Shown: positions 21,499 to 34,826 of the stretch, in pieces | Layout: every line of letters begins with the position of its first letter | How positions within the stretch are numbered: the first letter of the stretch is position 1 | Source of the DNA: Notospermus geniculatus | Lineage: Eukaryota; Nemertea; Pilidiophora; Heteronemertea; Lineidae | DNA: 64,000 nucleotides | Direction of reading: 5' to 3' | Assembly (NCBI GenBank): GCA_002633025.1 | Contig: NMRB01001789.1 | Coordinates: 76,675-140,674, forward strand | The notes under the pieces: model-generated | Told to the model about the DNA's origin: nothing | Database searches by the model: none | The model's input: only the letters and a program-made list of their open reading frames with translations | Program-made: the position numbers and the translations under genes

Positions 21499-22505
21499 CC
21501 GCCCATGAAGTTTACACTCACTAAACAATAACAAAGCCTTCCAACCTCACTCTCAAATTCATTAGCTAAACTCCATCGCTTTCCCACGGTTGGCACCGTG
21601 GCTATCCACAAAATGTTGAATTGTGCAATTAGAAGGCAAATGGCGTCATTCTCCGAACAGAATTGATAAAATAGACCATTGACTCTCATAGCATCCTCAT
21701 TAGGGGCAACTATTGACAACGTGTGCGTCCTCTTGTTGGCATGCACTCTCCCAACTCTCTCCTTTAAAACTGCGCCGTGTGCGTCATTTAAGTTCAAGCA
21801 CCAGTCTGGTATGTGTTTTTTTACTTCGGGCAAACAACAAAGAGAGAGGTTTAACTCATCCAGCAGCTTGCACCTCGGCCCGAAACTGCTTCAAACGTTG
21901 ATGAAGGCCGTTTCCACCAAATAGCATTTTCCCGCCCCCGACGCAAGGTTTCCTCAGGCATCGTGTCAGTGCTTGATGGATCAAAGGCTGCAGATATGCG
22001 ACCGGTGGAAAGCGCGGGAGATCTGCGCCGCAAAACGCGGGAAACCAACCAAGTGCGGATTCTAGCGTATAGAATCTCAGGACGCACGGCGTGATTTTTG
22101 TGTCGCCTCCACTCACAGAGATCGTCTTCGACATCATTTGGGACCCTTGAGTTAGAAATCAGGCCAGGTCAAGTCGAGTTGTAGAGGATTGGAGAGTGCT
22201 TCAAGTGAGCTCATTGGTATTTATGTGACTAACGATGAACAACTTCAGTACCGTATCGTGTCCGAACTTGTCTTCGTGAAAATACCCTTCTTTGAAAAAA
22301 GCCCACATGCATCCTGTTGGATAAAACCTTGCCGTTGACATTGTCCCCCTTTTAGGCGAATACTTGCGTAACCACGCCCTAAGTGTGATCAGCGCCCTCG
22401 CGCGTCGTCCAGACGTCAGCGCCACCTGTCACATGGCAGTGGAACTAGACTAATAGGGACGTTCAGTTCCCAATTCCCTTTCGGGTTTGTGAGTAGGCCG
22501 GGGCT
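21499..22505. other. Putative head-to-head promoter region of the duplicated gene and the adhesion gene
   Basis: About 1 kb between the minus-strand start exon at 21445 and the plus-strand adhesion gene at 22819. A minus frame of 139 codons (21414-21833) runs into the start exon in another frame and is not recognised. Nothing else is seen. A shared regulatory region is inferred only from the arrangement. Confidence 0.35.
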
Positions 22506-22656
22506 ATTCGTACCGTGACGGTGCAAATAACGCCAAACCAGATCTTATTCGTACCGTGACGGTGTGAATAGTGCGCCGCCGGTTCTTATTCGTACCGTGA
22601 CGGTGTGAATAGTGCAGGAACAGCTCTTATTTACACCGTCACGGTGGGAATAGTGN
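22506..22656 (+). repeat. 41-bp tandem repeat with palindromic core, upstream of adhesion gene
   Basis: Four units start at 22506, 22547, 22588 and 22629, exactly 41 bases apart. Each contains ACCGTGACGGT inside TTCGTACC...GGTGTGAA, an inverted repeat; in unit four the core is the complement CACCGTCACGGTG. The array ends 160 bases before the ATG of the L1-family gene, so it lies in its promoter or 5' untranslated region and could be a multimerised protein-binding site. Confidence 0.85.
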
Positions 22657-22818
22657 AGGCCTGTGCACTGAAGAGTGACTCACTGACTGTGATTGGTGGG
22701 CCTAGGCCTAGGCTACTCTCATCGTCATGCTCTCCTCTTCTACTTTCTGAAATGATTGTATTCATTTTATCTGGTACAGGTCATCCTTCCGTGTCGTCAC
22801 TTTAAATAAAGAATAAAG

Positions 22819-25800
22819 ATGGCAGCACCCTGGCTCACTCTCGGTGTGGTGCTGCTGTGTTTCGTGTCTTCATCGTTTGGAAAAGGTAGGCAATGCCATC
22901 GGGCGGGCGGGGGCCTATACTCAGTCATAGGCAGGCCCATTTGAATTTTGGTAGCTAGGCCCAGAACGTTTGGGTTGAAATATCATCATGTTTGAGAATG
23001 TAAATAGGCATGATACATGTATATAGGCTCTCGAAAGAATATTGAAAGATAAATAAGGCCATCCCATGCATGCAAGCAAGTCGTTCTGTGTTTGCAGACA
23101 TACATGTATGCATTCAGTCATGTTATGTTAATGTGTACTTCATTATTTCAGTGACAAGTCCACCAGAGATTCTGGTGCAGCCAAATCAGATAGAGTTTTT
23201 CAAGATAGGGGAATCTATTGAGTTGCCTTGTGATGCTAGAGGTGAACCTCGGCCAGAGTAAGTCTTAAAGTTTATCATCAATTCGAAGTTACATTTTAAA
23301 TCACAAATACATGTACCTTGGTCAACCAACACAACAGGATCCCTCACCTTAGTTGTTATGATTATCATCATTATGCCCCTTCGTCATTCTGAATTGTCAT
23401 TTGCACCTTTCTTACATGTGATGCTTATCCTTGTTTGTCTACAGATTCAGTTGGGAGAAAGACGGTATTAAGTTAGAAGTCAGCAGCAATGATAACCGAT
23501 TCACCCAACAACCAGATAAGGGTACGATCATAATCAATGACCCACTGAAGAAAGATGAGGGTGTCTATCAGTGCTTTGCCAAGAATGACCATGGAAGGGC
23601 AGTCGCTCAGAAGGTTATCTTAAAATCATCAGGTTAGTACAAAAACTAGAGGAAAACTCGTAACAGATTTATTGCTGTAAATGATATTTTTTGAAGAGTT
23701 TCAGATTCTTTTTGACAGTTGTAGTAAATTGCTTATGAAATCTTCATTCTTTTCAGTACTTAGTGGTTTTACCCCAGTGGACAAACCCCAAGTTCATCAT
23801 GTATCAGTTGGTGACTCACTCAAGTTGACTTGTACAAAACCTACCAGTTTCCCTGAAGCCGAGATCTACTGGACAATTACTAGCCCAACTGGAAGTTGGT
23901 CAAAACAGCTGCCGCTCACCAACAGAGTAACCATGGATGCTTATGGTAAGAATAGGGTTAGGAGTACCAAGCCAGATCAGTACCTTGAGAGTACACCCCT
24001 CACAACAAGTGTCCAGACTGGCTTGATTTTAACTACCAATTCAGATATCCAGTGACAGGCAGCCTGCCAGTTTTGGACACTTGTAGTGAGGGTGAGTATC
24101 AAAGACGTGCTTCTTGACATTTATAGGTTTCTGTCGTGAAAGGCAGTACAGATTGAAGCATTCCAGGATGTGATGGCTGAAGTTGTTTTAGAATTGGCAT
24201 AGTGTTGGTGCTTTGAAGGCGGGACCTACCTGACGGCACGCCATTTCTTTGGAAGACCCTCCTTTTGAAACTTGACAATGATGTGTTGCAGCAAGGTTCT
24301 GCAGTTAGTTGGTAGTTGTGAATTTGGGAAATTTTTATCATCAGATTTGTCATTTTAGGTACCCTGTACATCACCAATGTGAAGAAGCGCGACCAGGATG
24401 GTGGTACTGGGACTGGTGAAATGGTCATCTATCAATGTACGGCGTATAATAGAAAGTGGAAAGGACTGAAGTCAAGGGAGATGATCAGAAAATCTCAGTC
24501 AGTGGTTGTAAGTACATGTATCTTTCACAGCTTAACCCAATAGACCACATGCTGCCCTAAACCGCCCTGTCGTGAGTTGCCTAGAAGACCACGCCCACTT
24601 TTTGACAAAAATCCCCATCACCTCTAATGTAGAAATAAAAATCACCAATTATTGCCGGGAGCACCACAATCTGCCATGTCTCCAGACTCCAATACCGCCA
24701 TAAACCGCCTTGACTCATTATACATGTACTGTTCTCTATTCAGCTTAATGCAGGGCATTTCATGGTGATTCAGGGCGGTGAAAGTTACAGATGGAAAGTG
24801 CAAAAAAATAAGCGGCTCTTTTGGGTTAAAAAAACACAAGTGCAGCTAGGATTTTTTAGCCATTTTGTGAATTTGGTGAGCAGATGAAATTTTGCTCATA
24901 GTGTTTTCATTCACTACTCTTTTTTTCAGCCACTTCAGCTCGAGCACCTGAGTTTATGTGGTCGACAGTTGATACTGCTCCCACTGCAAGAAGGGGAGAA
25001 AAGTTTGTCCTCAAGTGCATATTTGGCGGAGAGTAAGTGAACAGACTATCAGAGATGCCAACCATTACGTTTTTGCCGTAATTTCTACGTTTGTTGCCGA
25101 TTTTCCAGCTATTCCGGCCGTAATCCGAAAAATTACGGCAAAACAAATTTTTTTAATCCAAAAAAATTTTTTTACTTGACTTTAAAAGTGGAAAGGACTG
25201 AAGTCAAGGGAGATGATCAGAAAATCTCAGTCAGTGGTTGTAAGTACATGTATCTTTCACAGCTTAACCCAATAGACCGCATGCTGCCCTAAACCGCCCT
25301 GTCGTGAGTTGCCTAGAAGACCACGCCCACTTTTTGACAAAAATCCCCATCACCTCTAATGTAGAAATAAAAATCACCAATTACTGCCGGGAGCACCACA
25401 ATCTGCCATGTCTCCAGACTCCAATACCGCCATAAACCGCCTTGACTCATTATACTGTTCTCTATTCAGCTTAATGCAGTGGCATTTCATGGTGATTCAG
25501 GGCGGTGAAACTTACAGATGGAAAGTGCAAAAAAATAGGCGGCTCTTTTGGGTTAAAAAAACACAAGTGCAGCTAAGATTTTTTAGCCATTTTGTGAATT
25601 TGGTGAGCAGATGAAATTTTGCTCATAGTGTTTTTATTCACTACTCTTTTTTTCAGCCACTTCAGCTCGAGCACCTGAGTTTATGTGGTCGACAGTTGAT
25701 ACTGCTCCCACTGCAAGAAGGGGAGAAAAGTTTGTCCTCAAGTGCATATTTGGCGGAGAGTAAGTGAACAGACTATGTTTTATATCTTGCATGGAATGTG

Positions 25801-28800
25801 TCTTTGTCTATCCTGCTTTACCTCACAGAACTATTGTGATAGTGTGAAGTACAGTGTTTTTGCTGCGGTGATGTAACACCATCTGAAAGTGCTTTGAGCA
25901 GGGTAACCTGGAAAGGCGCGAATAATACTCATACCAGACCATACCATACATGGTTCATTGTTGTTCTATCTTCTCTAGCCCAACCCCAAAAGTCAGCTGG
26001 GAAAAAACGGATGGCCAGATGGGCCCTGGTGCACGCTTGGACAGTTACGGCCAGGAACTGGTGTTTGATGACATGAAGTACACAGATGCTGGGAAGTATG
26101 AATGTGCGGGATTGAACGACCACGCTGCTAACCCTTCAACTAAAGCATTTACTGTCTCAGTCGATTCAAAACCGGTCTGGACGCAAAAACCGCAGAATTT
26201 GGAACGTGCTGAGGGGGAAGATGCGACTTTCCACTGTGCTGCTGAAGCAAGACCTACAGCAAATATTGACTGGTTCATCAATGGTTACAGGATCATTAAC
26301 GTCCCTGACCCAAAGCGTAGTATGGTTAACCCAAACACCATCCTTTTCAAAAACCTTGCCCTGACTGATTCCCAGGTACTCCAGTGTAACGCCAGTAACG
26401 CAAATGGCTGGGTGTTTGCGAATGCCTATCTCAATGTTTTGTCAATTCCTCCTGAATTTGAAAAACCTCCACAGAAGTTGGCTCGGTTTGCTGAAGGTAC
26501 AAGGCGGAATGTCACCTGCCTGACTCATGCTGCGCCAAAGGCTCAAATCACGTGGATTAAGGATGGGTATCATTTGACTGGAGGACGTTACAAGGTTTAC
26601 CCACAGATGGCAATTTGGAGATCACGGTAGGTTTACACGATGAGAAAATGAGCCAGGCTTGGGTTGTTCATCACCACTCCACTCAATGCATTCACATTCG
26701 TCTCTGCTCTGCCAAGGCAGCACCCCATTTTACTTGGAAATCCTACGCGTTCGTTTCTGCCATAGACTAACTGATGAATTTGCAGACCATCAGAAACACT
26801 ACACAAAACCCAGTCTTCAAAATGTGTACATTGGTTTTTTTTCACTGAGTTTTATTCTACTTTTCTTGTTTTCACAGGAGGTGAAGTCAGCTGATGCCGG
26901 TACTTATAAATGCATTGCGAAGAATAAAATGGGGACAATATCAGCAACTGGGACAATCATCGTTAGACGTAAGTGCAGGTGTTTCTGACCTGGTTATGAA
27001 TGCCAAATCTGTCCTGTCTGTGGTACTCTTCTGATGAAAATCTATCTCAACATGTTGCACTTTTCTTTCCAGAGCCCACAACTATAGTCCAAGGACCACA
27101 GGATATGATTATCAACGCTGGCGATGAAGCAAAGTTTGTTTGTACTGCGACAACAGATCCAGAGGAGCTGTCAGGCTTGTCAATCAAATGGTTACGTGAT
27201 GGTGACCCCATCAACTATGCCCTATCACAGAGAATTTTCAAGAATACTCTTGATAATTCATTAACCATTACCAATGCACAGAAGACGGATACTGGTGTCT
27301 ATGCCTGTGTGGCTCATACGCCATTAGATGAAGTACAGGCTTTTGCTGTCTTGACTGTCAGAGGTAAGTATACATGTACACGCCCAAAGAGACCAGTGTG
27401 ACTTAGGAAGTCAGTCCGCGTGATCCATTCTGCATAGGTTGCCAGTTGATCAGTTGACATTGATGTACATTATGCAATCAAATGTTCTTGGCCGATCATG
27501 TGCAGCAGGAGTGTAGGTCACAACTACAGCTTGGGGAGAGGCAAAGTTGGGCCTGTTAAAGAGTTGAACCATGTGGGGCATGCTGTGAGAGCATACTCTG
27601 GTGCCTTCCCAGAGAGGACATGTAGCTTGCGGGTTCACCATGTGGAGTTTTACCTTACTTTGGTTTTTTCATTTCAGATCGTCCAAACGCTCCAACAAAT
27701 GTTCACGTTGACTGTAACGACAGGAAGGCAGAGAAGGTAGCAATTATCAAGTTTGATCCAAATGGTGCCAATTATGCCCCGTTCCTCGAGTTCATTGTCC
27801 AGTACAATACCACCTTCACTCCTGATGTCTGGTCAGTTGCAAATAAGTCGGACGCTAACAAGAAGCAGGTGGAATTCCACATGTCGCCGGGAGCGATCTA
27901 CTCCTTCCGAGTTCTTGCAAGAAACCGACTGGGTTTGAGTGACCCGAGTGCAGTGACCAAACAGCGGTGTGAGACGCAGAAGGATGTGCCGTACACAAAC
28001 CCCAAGAATGTGGAAATAGAAAGTACGAAGCCTGATAACCTTGTGATCAAGTGGACAGTAAGTACAGAACATCTATGCTCGGTACTTCAACTTCAGAACT
28101 GCGTGTTAAGTACCTGTGAACAGGTGTTCTCATTGTACCATAATCTCATTTCAGCCTATGCCTGCCGTGGAATTCAATGCTCCCGGATTTGTCTACACTC
28201 TGGAGTGGACTTGCCTGAATGATGAATGTAAAAACAACAGGTTGTACTCTGGCACGGCAACTATCGCTGAGACATGGCGGAAAGAGTACATTATTAAGGA
28301 TCAGCTGACGTATATGAAGTATGCCATTCAGGTTGGGTGTAAAAATCAAGAGGGAACGTCAAAGGTAGACCCGAAGGAGGTGATTGGTTATTCAGGAGAA
28401 GGAAGTGAGTAATATTGTAACCCACTGACAAATGTGACCCTTCACCACAAACCCAGTCATCAGTCACCCTGAGGTTGGCAAGTTGGGCCTAACGTATTTT
28501 GCCAGTTTTCAGCTTGAAGTCAGTGAATCTGTTTCTGTCTTTGTCTCCTGAAGGGTTTTACCTGAGGGTTTTACTGTCTTTATCTCCTGGTGTCATGTCA
28601 GTACGTTTAGGCTCATTTTCCATGCGACTTAACACTGGTTTTGTAGCAGAGGGTTGCATGTAAAAATTCTTCATGAAAGTATCTGCACGTATGTGACTTT
28701 CATTTGGATTTTGTGTGAAATCATTATTAACTCACTGTGGGAGCAGCTGATGTGAATTCTGAGTTTGATGTTCTCAATCTTGCATTGGCCTCAGTTTGAT

Positions 28801-31800
28801 TTTGGTCTATTTCAGTACCTGCTGATAAACCTGAGGGTTTTACTGTTGACAATGCAGCGATCGGAGCCACAGATGCATTGTTCCAATGGAAAGCTGTCAG
28901 GAACGACACAAAACTCATCAAAGGTTTCTTCGTTGGCTATTTGGTAAGAGGCCTGATATGTAGTATGTAGTACCTTCAGAATCATAAAATATGCACTATG
29001 TATCTGTTGGGGCTTCAAAAGTAGAGTGTTGAACTCTAATTGGGTTTTTCTCTCATAACAGATTCAATTCTGGAAGGAGTCTGAAGGAGCTGTCAGGATG
29101 CAGCAGGTTATCATCGATATGAACAACATGGAGGTAGCATCAACGAACTTGCGTCGCAAGAAACGTGCTGCATCGCAAATCATCACGAGTGGGGATGCAG
29201 TGATCGCCAAGGTGACTGAGCTACCAGCGTATTCAAAGATCGAGGCACAAGTATCAGTTGTGAATAAGAAGTACCAGGGGCAGCCGAGTGCGAGAATTAC
29301 ATTCAAAACTGGCGAAGGCAGTGAGTAGTCATCACCAATTTGTCTTGCATTGACTATTCTGTTTATTCAGCGGATACCTTCACAGCTACTTGGTCTGATA
29401 TTGTGCCATAAATGCTGGGATTGACCCTTTTCTGAATCTAACAACATTTCAGTGCTTGAGCCTGGACCTTGGCCATGCTTGAAGTTGCATTACCACATGA
29501 GGAATAGGCATGGGACAGGTTTGTCAAGTTTGATAAATTCTTTGATTTTCACTCTACTTATTGCTTCTTTGCAGCTCCTGGTCCAGTCAACCAGTTCATA
29601 ATTTTCCGCCGTAACTCAAACATGCTTGAGTTTCTCTGGGATCCGCCGTTGGAGCCGAATGGTATAATCACTGGCTATGATATCGCCTATAGATCAGGTG
29701 AGGAACACGGATTCCCAGAATGATAATCTTTGAAATTTGCCCGTTTTAGAATCTCACTTGGTGATGATACAGTTGCATAACTCAATACTCCACTTTCTGT
29801 TTTTCAGTGAACACACTTGACCTTGGTGATCGCTCTTGGCGTGCACCGATCACTGATCCAACTGCGCGCCGAGCCAACATCTCCGGCCTCCGACCTGAGC
29901 AAATGTACCGGGTTTACATCTACGCCAAGACAGTGAAAGGACGTGGAGAGGAGAATTATGTGGATGCCAGCACCACAGCTGCAAGGCGTAAGTCATAACA
30001 TCAGGCGTTGGCCTCCTTTAGGGACCTAGGCCAATTGGTGTAGATATCCCTCCCCTTCGGTGCCTCAAGATGTCTAAGTTGTTATTCTGTGTATTTCAGC
30101 GCCATCTCCTCCGACATTCATTATCCCTGAAGTGAACTCGACGAGTATGAATGTAACTTGGACACCATCGAAGTCTGGCAACCCTGGTAGCGTGTTCTAC
30201 GTACAGTATAGGAAGGATGGTAAGCCTTATCTTCGAGGGGTTTGTTCTGAATCAATTTGAGTTTTACCAAAAAAAATCTTGCGCTTCGACTTCTGCACCC
30301 CTCGGAATAAGTACCAGTTTTCTTAACTCCCTTTGCTTTTCTACTCTGACAAGTAACCTGGCCAGTTCTGGAACTTATTCTGGGAGGTGTCCGTTCTTTT
30401 TTTTCAAACAGCTTCTCATTTTTCGCATGACCTACTGCCTTTTCCAGGTAAATTCCAGTGGGAGACCACAGCTGTGGAGTATGTCAATAATTACATCAAT
30501 GTGACCGGGCTGAGTCCTGGCACCGTCTATGAGGTGCGTGTTGTCTCACGAAATGGCCAGAACCAAGAGGCAGCCAGCGGATCCCAATTTATCACAACCA
30601 AGGGATACTGTAAGTTTACGCTCATTCGTTTTTCTCCAAACATTTGTCAGGGTTCTTTTGACAAAATGCCTCAGACAATGGACAACATTTTGCCATCATG
30701 GATAAGGTGTCACTGGTAAAGAAATCCATTGATAACCATTCAGGCTATTGTCCCATGTTGATTTCTTATTGAAAGGAATGGTATTGTTCTGAGCCACTAG
30801 TGCAGTGCTGCAGCCCATTGGCTGGTATTCATAAAAGTTAGCAAATGCTTTTACTTAGGATTTGCACAGCGAGGTCCAATGTAAATGCACTACACAACTC
30901 GAAGTAAAAGCATTTGCTAACTTTTATGAATACCAGCCATTGACAGTGAGGGCTCAATTCCACCAGCATATGGCGTCAGCGGTGACGCTGCCGTTGACAC
31001 CATATGCTGGTGGGAACGAGCCCTTAAGCCTGTCATTGTCGGCCCATGGCCAGTTAGATGTTCAACCTGCCGTGACGCACAGCTTTGATTAGCCTCTTCT
31101 CCTTTTCAGCGGCAACTCTTGCCAGTGTTGCCAGCGAGCCATGGTTTATCCTGATGTTCATTTGCATACTCATTCTCATCATCCTCTTCATCGTCATCTG
31201 CTACCTGAGGAAGAAACTCCCGGCAAGATACGCAGATGCAGGTGAAGAAGGTATGCTACCAGGACTTTCATGATTCTATCAGTTTCAAAATGACTTGACA
31301 CTTTACTGTAGCTTTGTAAATTTCAAGTGATCAGTCATATCCGACTTCCAAGCAACTTCCTGAAGACTGGTGTGAGATAATTAATCCAGTTAATGATTGT
31401 TCTGTGCTTCATGCCACATTATTTTTCAGAACATGAGAAGGAAAAACTTCGACACGACATTCAGCCCCATCAGCCACGATACCGTGACGATCCACGCTAT
31501 CATCATCGCGAGTATGTCTCCAAGTAAGGGCCGTTTCTGACTCACCCCATTGAGGGAGGACTATTCTGAATGTCGTCGCATGAATATTTTGTTGTCTTTG
31601 ATGCTTTTTTCACAAAACATTCCCAGTTGAATTTTTTTTTTAAATTTGGAACTCATGTTTTACTAATGATTAGCACATTCTGTTCATCAACTGTCTAAGT
31701 TTTCCTCACTGCACTTCTGACATCTCAAATCTCAGTCTTGGTGTTTGTTCCAAATCATAATCAAATTGAGAAGACCAAGTATCTAATCTGATGTATTGAG

Positions 31801-34800
31801 GGTAAAGCCCTAAGTATGGCACTACTGGCTCTATAGACATTACATTTGGGTGTTATAACATGAAGAATGACACTCTGGCCTTCGGGGATACCTGCATGAT
31901 CAGAGAGTCCCCTACAGGTACACCCATAACCTGTGCGGTCATAGGCCTTCATTAATTCCCACCTAACCATTTGAGGGTATGAATCAGTAATTCTGTTAGT
32001 TCAGCTGGGATCACTGAATGACAGTAATGTGACTTGGTGGGAGGTCCTGGGTGCATGTTGGGTTTGGCATTGTATCCTCAGATACCTGTACCTCTTCAAA
32101 ATTTGGTGACGGTCGCATGGGGAGTTGAAAAATTAGTACATGTATTAGAATAAATGGGGCTAAAAACTGGAGCAGTTGGTGCCAAAGTTTTCTGCATGCA
32201 AATGATTGGCGGCCTTTAATATCCAGGGACTGAAAGTGTTGCAGTGACAACTGGGTTGGAAATTTGGTTGATGGAAAGATTGGGTTGGCTGTTATTTCAT
32301 GTTGTGTGTCTTGTTAATGTTGTCAGTCTCTATACATACTTATCGATGTCGTGTTGTGCAAGTGTCTAGTTCCAGTGTTCTTATGTTTTTCTACTCAATC
32401 AACGTTCCTTTGTGATACATCATCAGATGGAAGAAACCAAATCATATCGAGATCTCTGCATTTTGGGAGAATTAGGATTCTTATTAAAGAATGAATTAAA
32501 AAAGTAATATGCTTCATTCATTCCTGATGGGCATATGAACTGATTTTGAGACTCTAATCTCAATAGTTCTAAAAATATGATCATGAAGACAGCAGTTACT
32601 AGTTCCTCCGTCAATGGTGGAAATAATCGGCTTCTACGGCTGTTCATTGCTTGTTTTAAGTTTTAGTTTTTGTACCCAACCTCAGTCATTCAAGAACCTT
32701 AACCCCTGTCCATTTATTAGTAGATTACTGAATACCAGTTTTGATTTTAACCTAACATGGATACTCTTCTTCATCCGTTTCCTAACCTGACTCTGGTCCT
32801 GTCCATATCCATAACCTCCACCTTGTTGAACTTCAATTTCATATTGAATCTTATGTTCTCCATCAGATGAAACAGTTGTGATTGAAAAAAAATTGAGCTC
32901 GTACAGTTATAATTCTCAATGCAGTTGGGAATAAACTGTAACTCTCTTCTTGGTTGTCAGTATACAGTTTGCAGTTCTAAGTAGTGTTATACAGTATAAT
33001 TCCAGTCGGTTACTGGTACATTTTCCGTGTTTTCTGGTTCTTGGACTGATGACATGAAAACCTGCTTATGGTACAGTACCCCGTGTGCAAACTCCTGCCT
33101 TTCCTCTCCAACCAGCATTTCCTACACCTGTACATATGTCATTCCCCATTGGTCTACAGTTTCATGAGTAATGTGTCTGTGCACCTTGAAGATTCAGAAC
33201 AGAGAAGATACGTATATGCTCTTTGAAAAGATCTCAGAGTTTCAGACTGAACTTGTCGACACATCACTGACCCATTGCCTTGTTAGAAAAGGTTACATTT
33301 GCATAACTTTGGGGAGTGTATCACAAGGGGTTGTGCTGAATGCTGTTGGACTGTTATGTAGTCCTACAAGAAATGATGGCTGGTGTGTCTATGTTGATGT
33401 TATAAAGGATGGGGAAATTCAAAGAGGCAGTGGATCTAATCTAACGTCAGTGGATCTAATCTAACGTCAGATCATCGACACTCATCAACTTGTCTGTCAG
33501 ATTGGTTTTCAGTTTCACTAAATTAATTGAATGCTATTAATTTCAAGACTATATCATGTAACCATCTCATGCTTAATCAGTTAACGCCTAATTCAGTTAT
33601 TTTGTTGATAGAACTTGACGGAATTCAGCAGAGTCCCCCCTTGATCTGGGTGCTTGGTCAGATATGGCCTTGTTGCTTGATATAAAGGATATTTCTGCCT
33701 TTCCTATGTCTTTCTAGAGACATGCTTCTAGCTTCACTTCTGTATGCAGCTCTGTCCACAAACAGCACACAGTGTCAGATGATAGTCCACCTATTGTTGT
33801 ATTTCCTCACCTCGGTGGCACACACAATTCAGTCCCATAGGTTTTGTAGTTGTCTCTTTTCTCTAGCTCTTTTCCAGCAGATGTACATGTAAGTATTTCA
33901 GAAGTCTAATCGGATGAAACAAACGCGGCAGACGAAACATTAAAACTTGTTCTAATTTTTGGGCCAATGGGAATAATGTTTGGATTTGTAAGTTGTGGTT
34001 CATCTTTGTGACATTTTGTGCTGTTTTAATCGCTTCTGATCTTTTCCTGTGTAAATGACAAAATATCGGCCAGTGGTTGATTTTCAGCAGGGGGACCATG
34101 GGGCCAGATGTGTGTCAGGTGTATCTCTTCAAGTCTTGCTCTTTTTCCCTCTACTCACTGTCTTTCTCTCTCTATATTTGTCTCCCGTGGTGTTCAGGCT
34201 ATTGTTCTATTCTCTCTCTCTCCTTCTCTCTGTGTCCAATCCCTTGCTTCTCCTTTCCAACGTTGGTTTTGTGCTGTTCTCAATCACAAGTGATAACCAA
34301 TCCAGTGTATTGTTCTAATCTTCATCTACCGGTAATCTAACATTTCTGTTCAGTCTTGTTTCGCCCTCGGCTCTCAGGGCAAGAGAGGTTTGATACAATG
34401 AAAGTAATGAGATGTCATTGAGCATGCTTGTCAAATCACTACAGAATTTGTAATTTTAGAATGCTATCTAATGTGTAACTAAAGTTGTGCAATTTCATGA
34501 AGTATTGATCGTAAACGAAATTCTTTGATCAGTTTTCTATTGATCAGCCATCTGATGTCTTCATTTGCTCCAAAATTTTCAGTGCTGCGTACGAAAAGAG
34601 CCAGGACAGTCTCCACAAGGAGCCACTCCCTGATGACGATGATCATCACTATCGCCGTGAACCGTATGGCGGCCATGACAACAGGCGTTACCACTATGAC
34701 GATGACGACCGTGTGACTGAGCCCATGCAGCCTTACCATGAAGACGGATCATACGTCGGCCAGTATGGAGTGCAACCAGCAGAGAAGACAATACATGGAC

Positions 34801-34826
34801 CACCAGATTCTTCTACTTTCGTGTAA
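22819..34826 (+). CDS. L1/neuroglian/NrCAM-family cell adhesion molecule, complete
   Basis: Exons: 22819-22885, 23152-23257, 23445-23632, 23757-23945, 24359-24511, 24930-25032 (or its twin 25657-25759), 25979-26626, 26878-26968, 27073-27363, 27678-28057, 28155-28404, 28816-28943, 29062-29320, 29575-29697, 29808-29987, 30100-30219, 30448-30609, 31110-31250, 31430-31523, 34583-34826. The product is about 1305 residues, usual for the family: signal peptide (MAAPWLTLGVVLLCF), six Ig domains, five FN3 domains, a membrane helix (FILMFICILILIILFIVIC) and a cytoplasmic tail of about 150 residues. The tail has SYVGQY, the counterpart of the FIGQY ankyrin-binding motif, and ends STFV, a class I PDZ ligand. 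FN3-3 carries a basic RRKKR cleavage site. Such proteins mediate neurite adhesion and link to the spectrin skeleton. One base is missing in the exon 25979-26626 (see finding). The donor of exon 5 is taken as A|GTACAT because only this keeps phase. Confidence 0.93.
24453..25049 (+). repeat. Intragenic tandem duplication, copy 1 (contains 103-base Ig3 exon)
   Basis: 597 bases containing the end of exon 5, its intron, and exon 24930-25032 with donor. Almost identical to 25185-25776. Small differences in the intron (a 6-base TACATG indel, several substitutions); the exon itself is identical. Confidence 0.95.
25185..25776 (+). repeat. Intragenic tandem duplication, copy 2 (twin Ig3 exon 25657-25759)
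   Basis: 592 bases repeating 24453-25049, separated by 135 bases of AT-rich sequence with ATTACGGCAAAA motifs. The fragment of exon 5 at its left end lacks an acceptor; the 103-base exon is complete with acceptor and donor. Since 103 is not a multiple of three, using both twins would give a stop (GACCACTTC...TGA), so only one can be included. Confidence 0.95.
30819..31014. repeat. Two adjacent fold-back elements in the intron before the membrane exon
   Basis: First: arms GGCTGGTATTCATAAAAGTT at the left and AACTTTTATGAATACCAGCC ending at 30938, about 35 paired bases. Second: CACCAGCATATGG at 30961 and CCATATGCTGGTG ending near 31013. A relative of the first (TCGTATTCATAAATGAAC...TTATGAATGTGG) occurs at 35808-35913. 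Confidence 0.75.

Noticed and set aside
21414-21833. 139-codon minus-strand frame upstream of the orphan gene copy B
   Set aside because: It overlaps the start exon in a different frame and has no recognisable domain; kept only as a possible 5' untranslated region.
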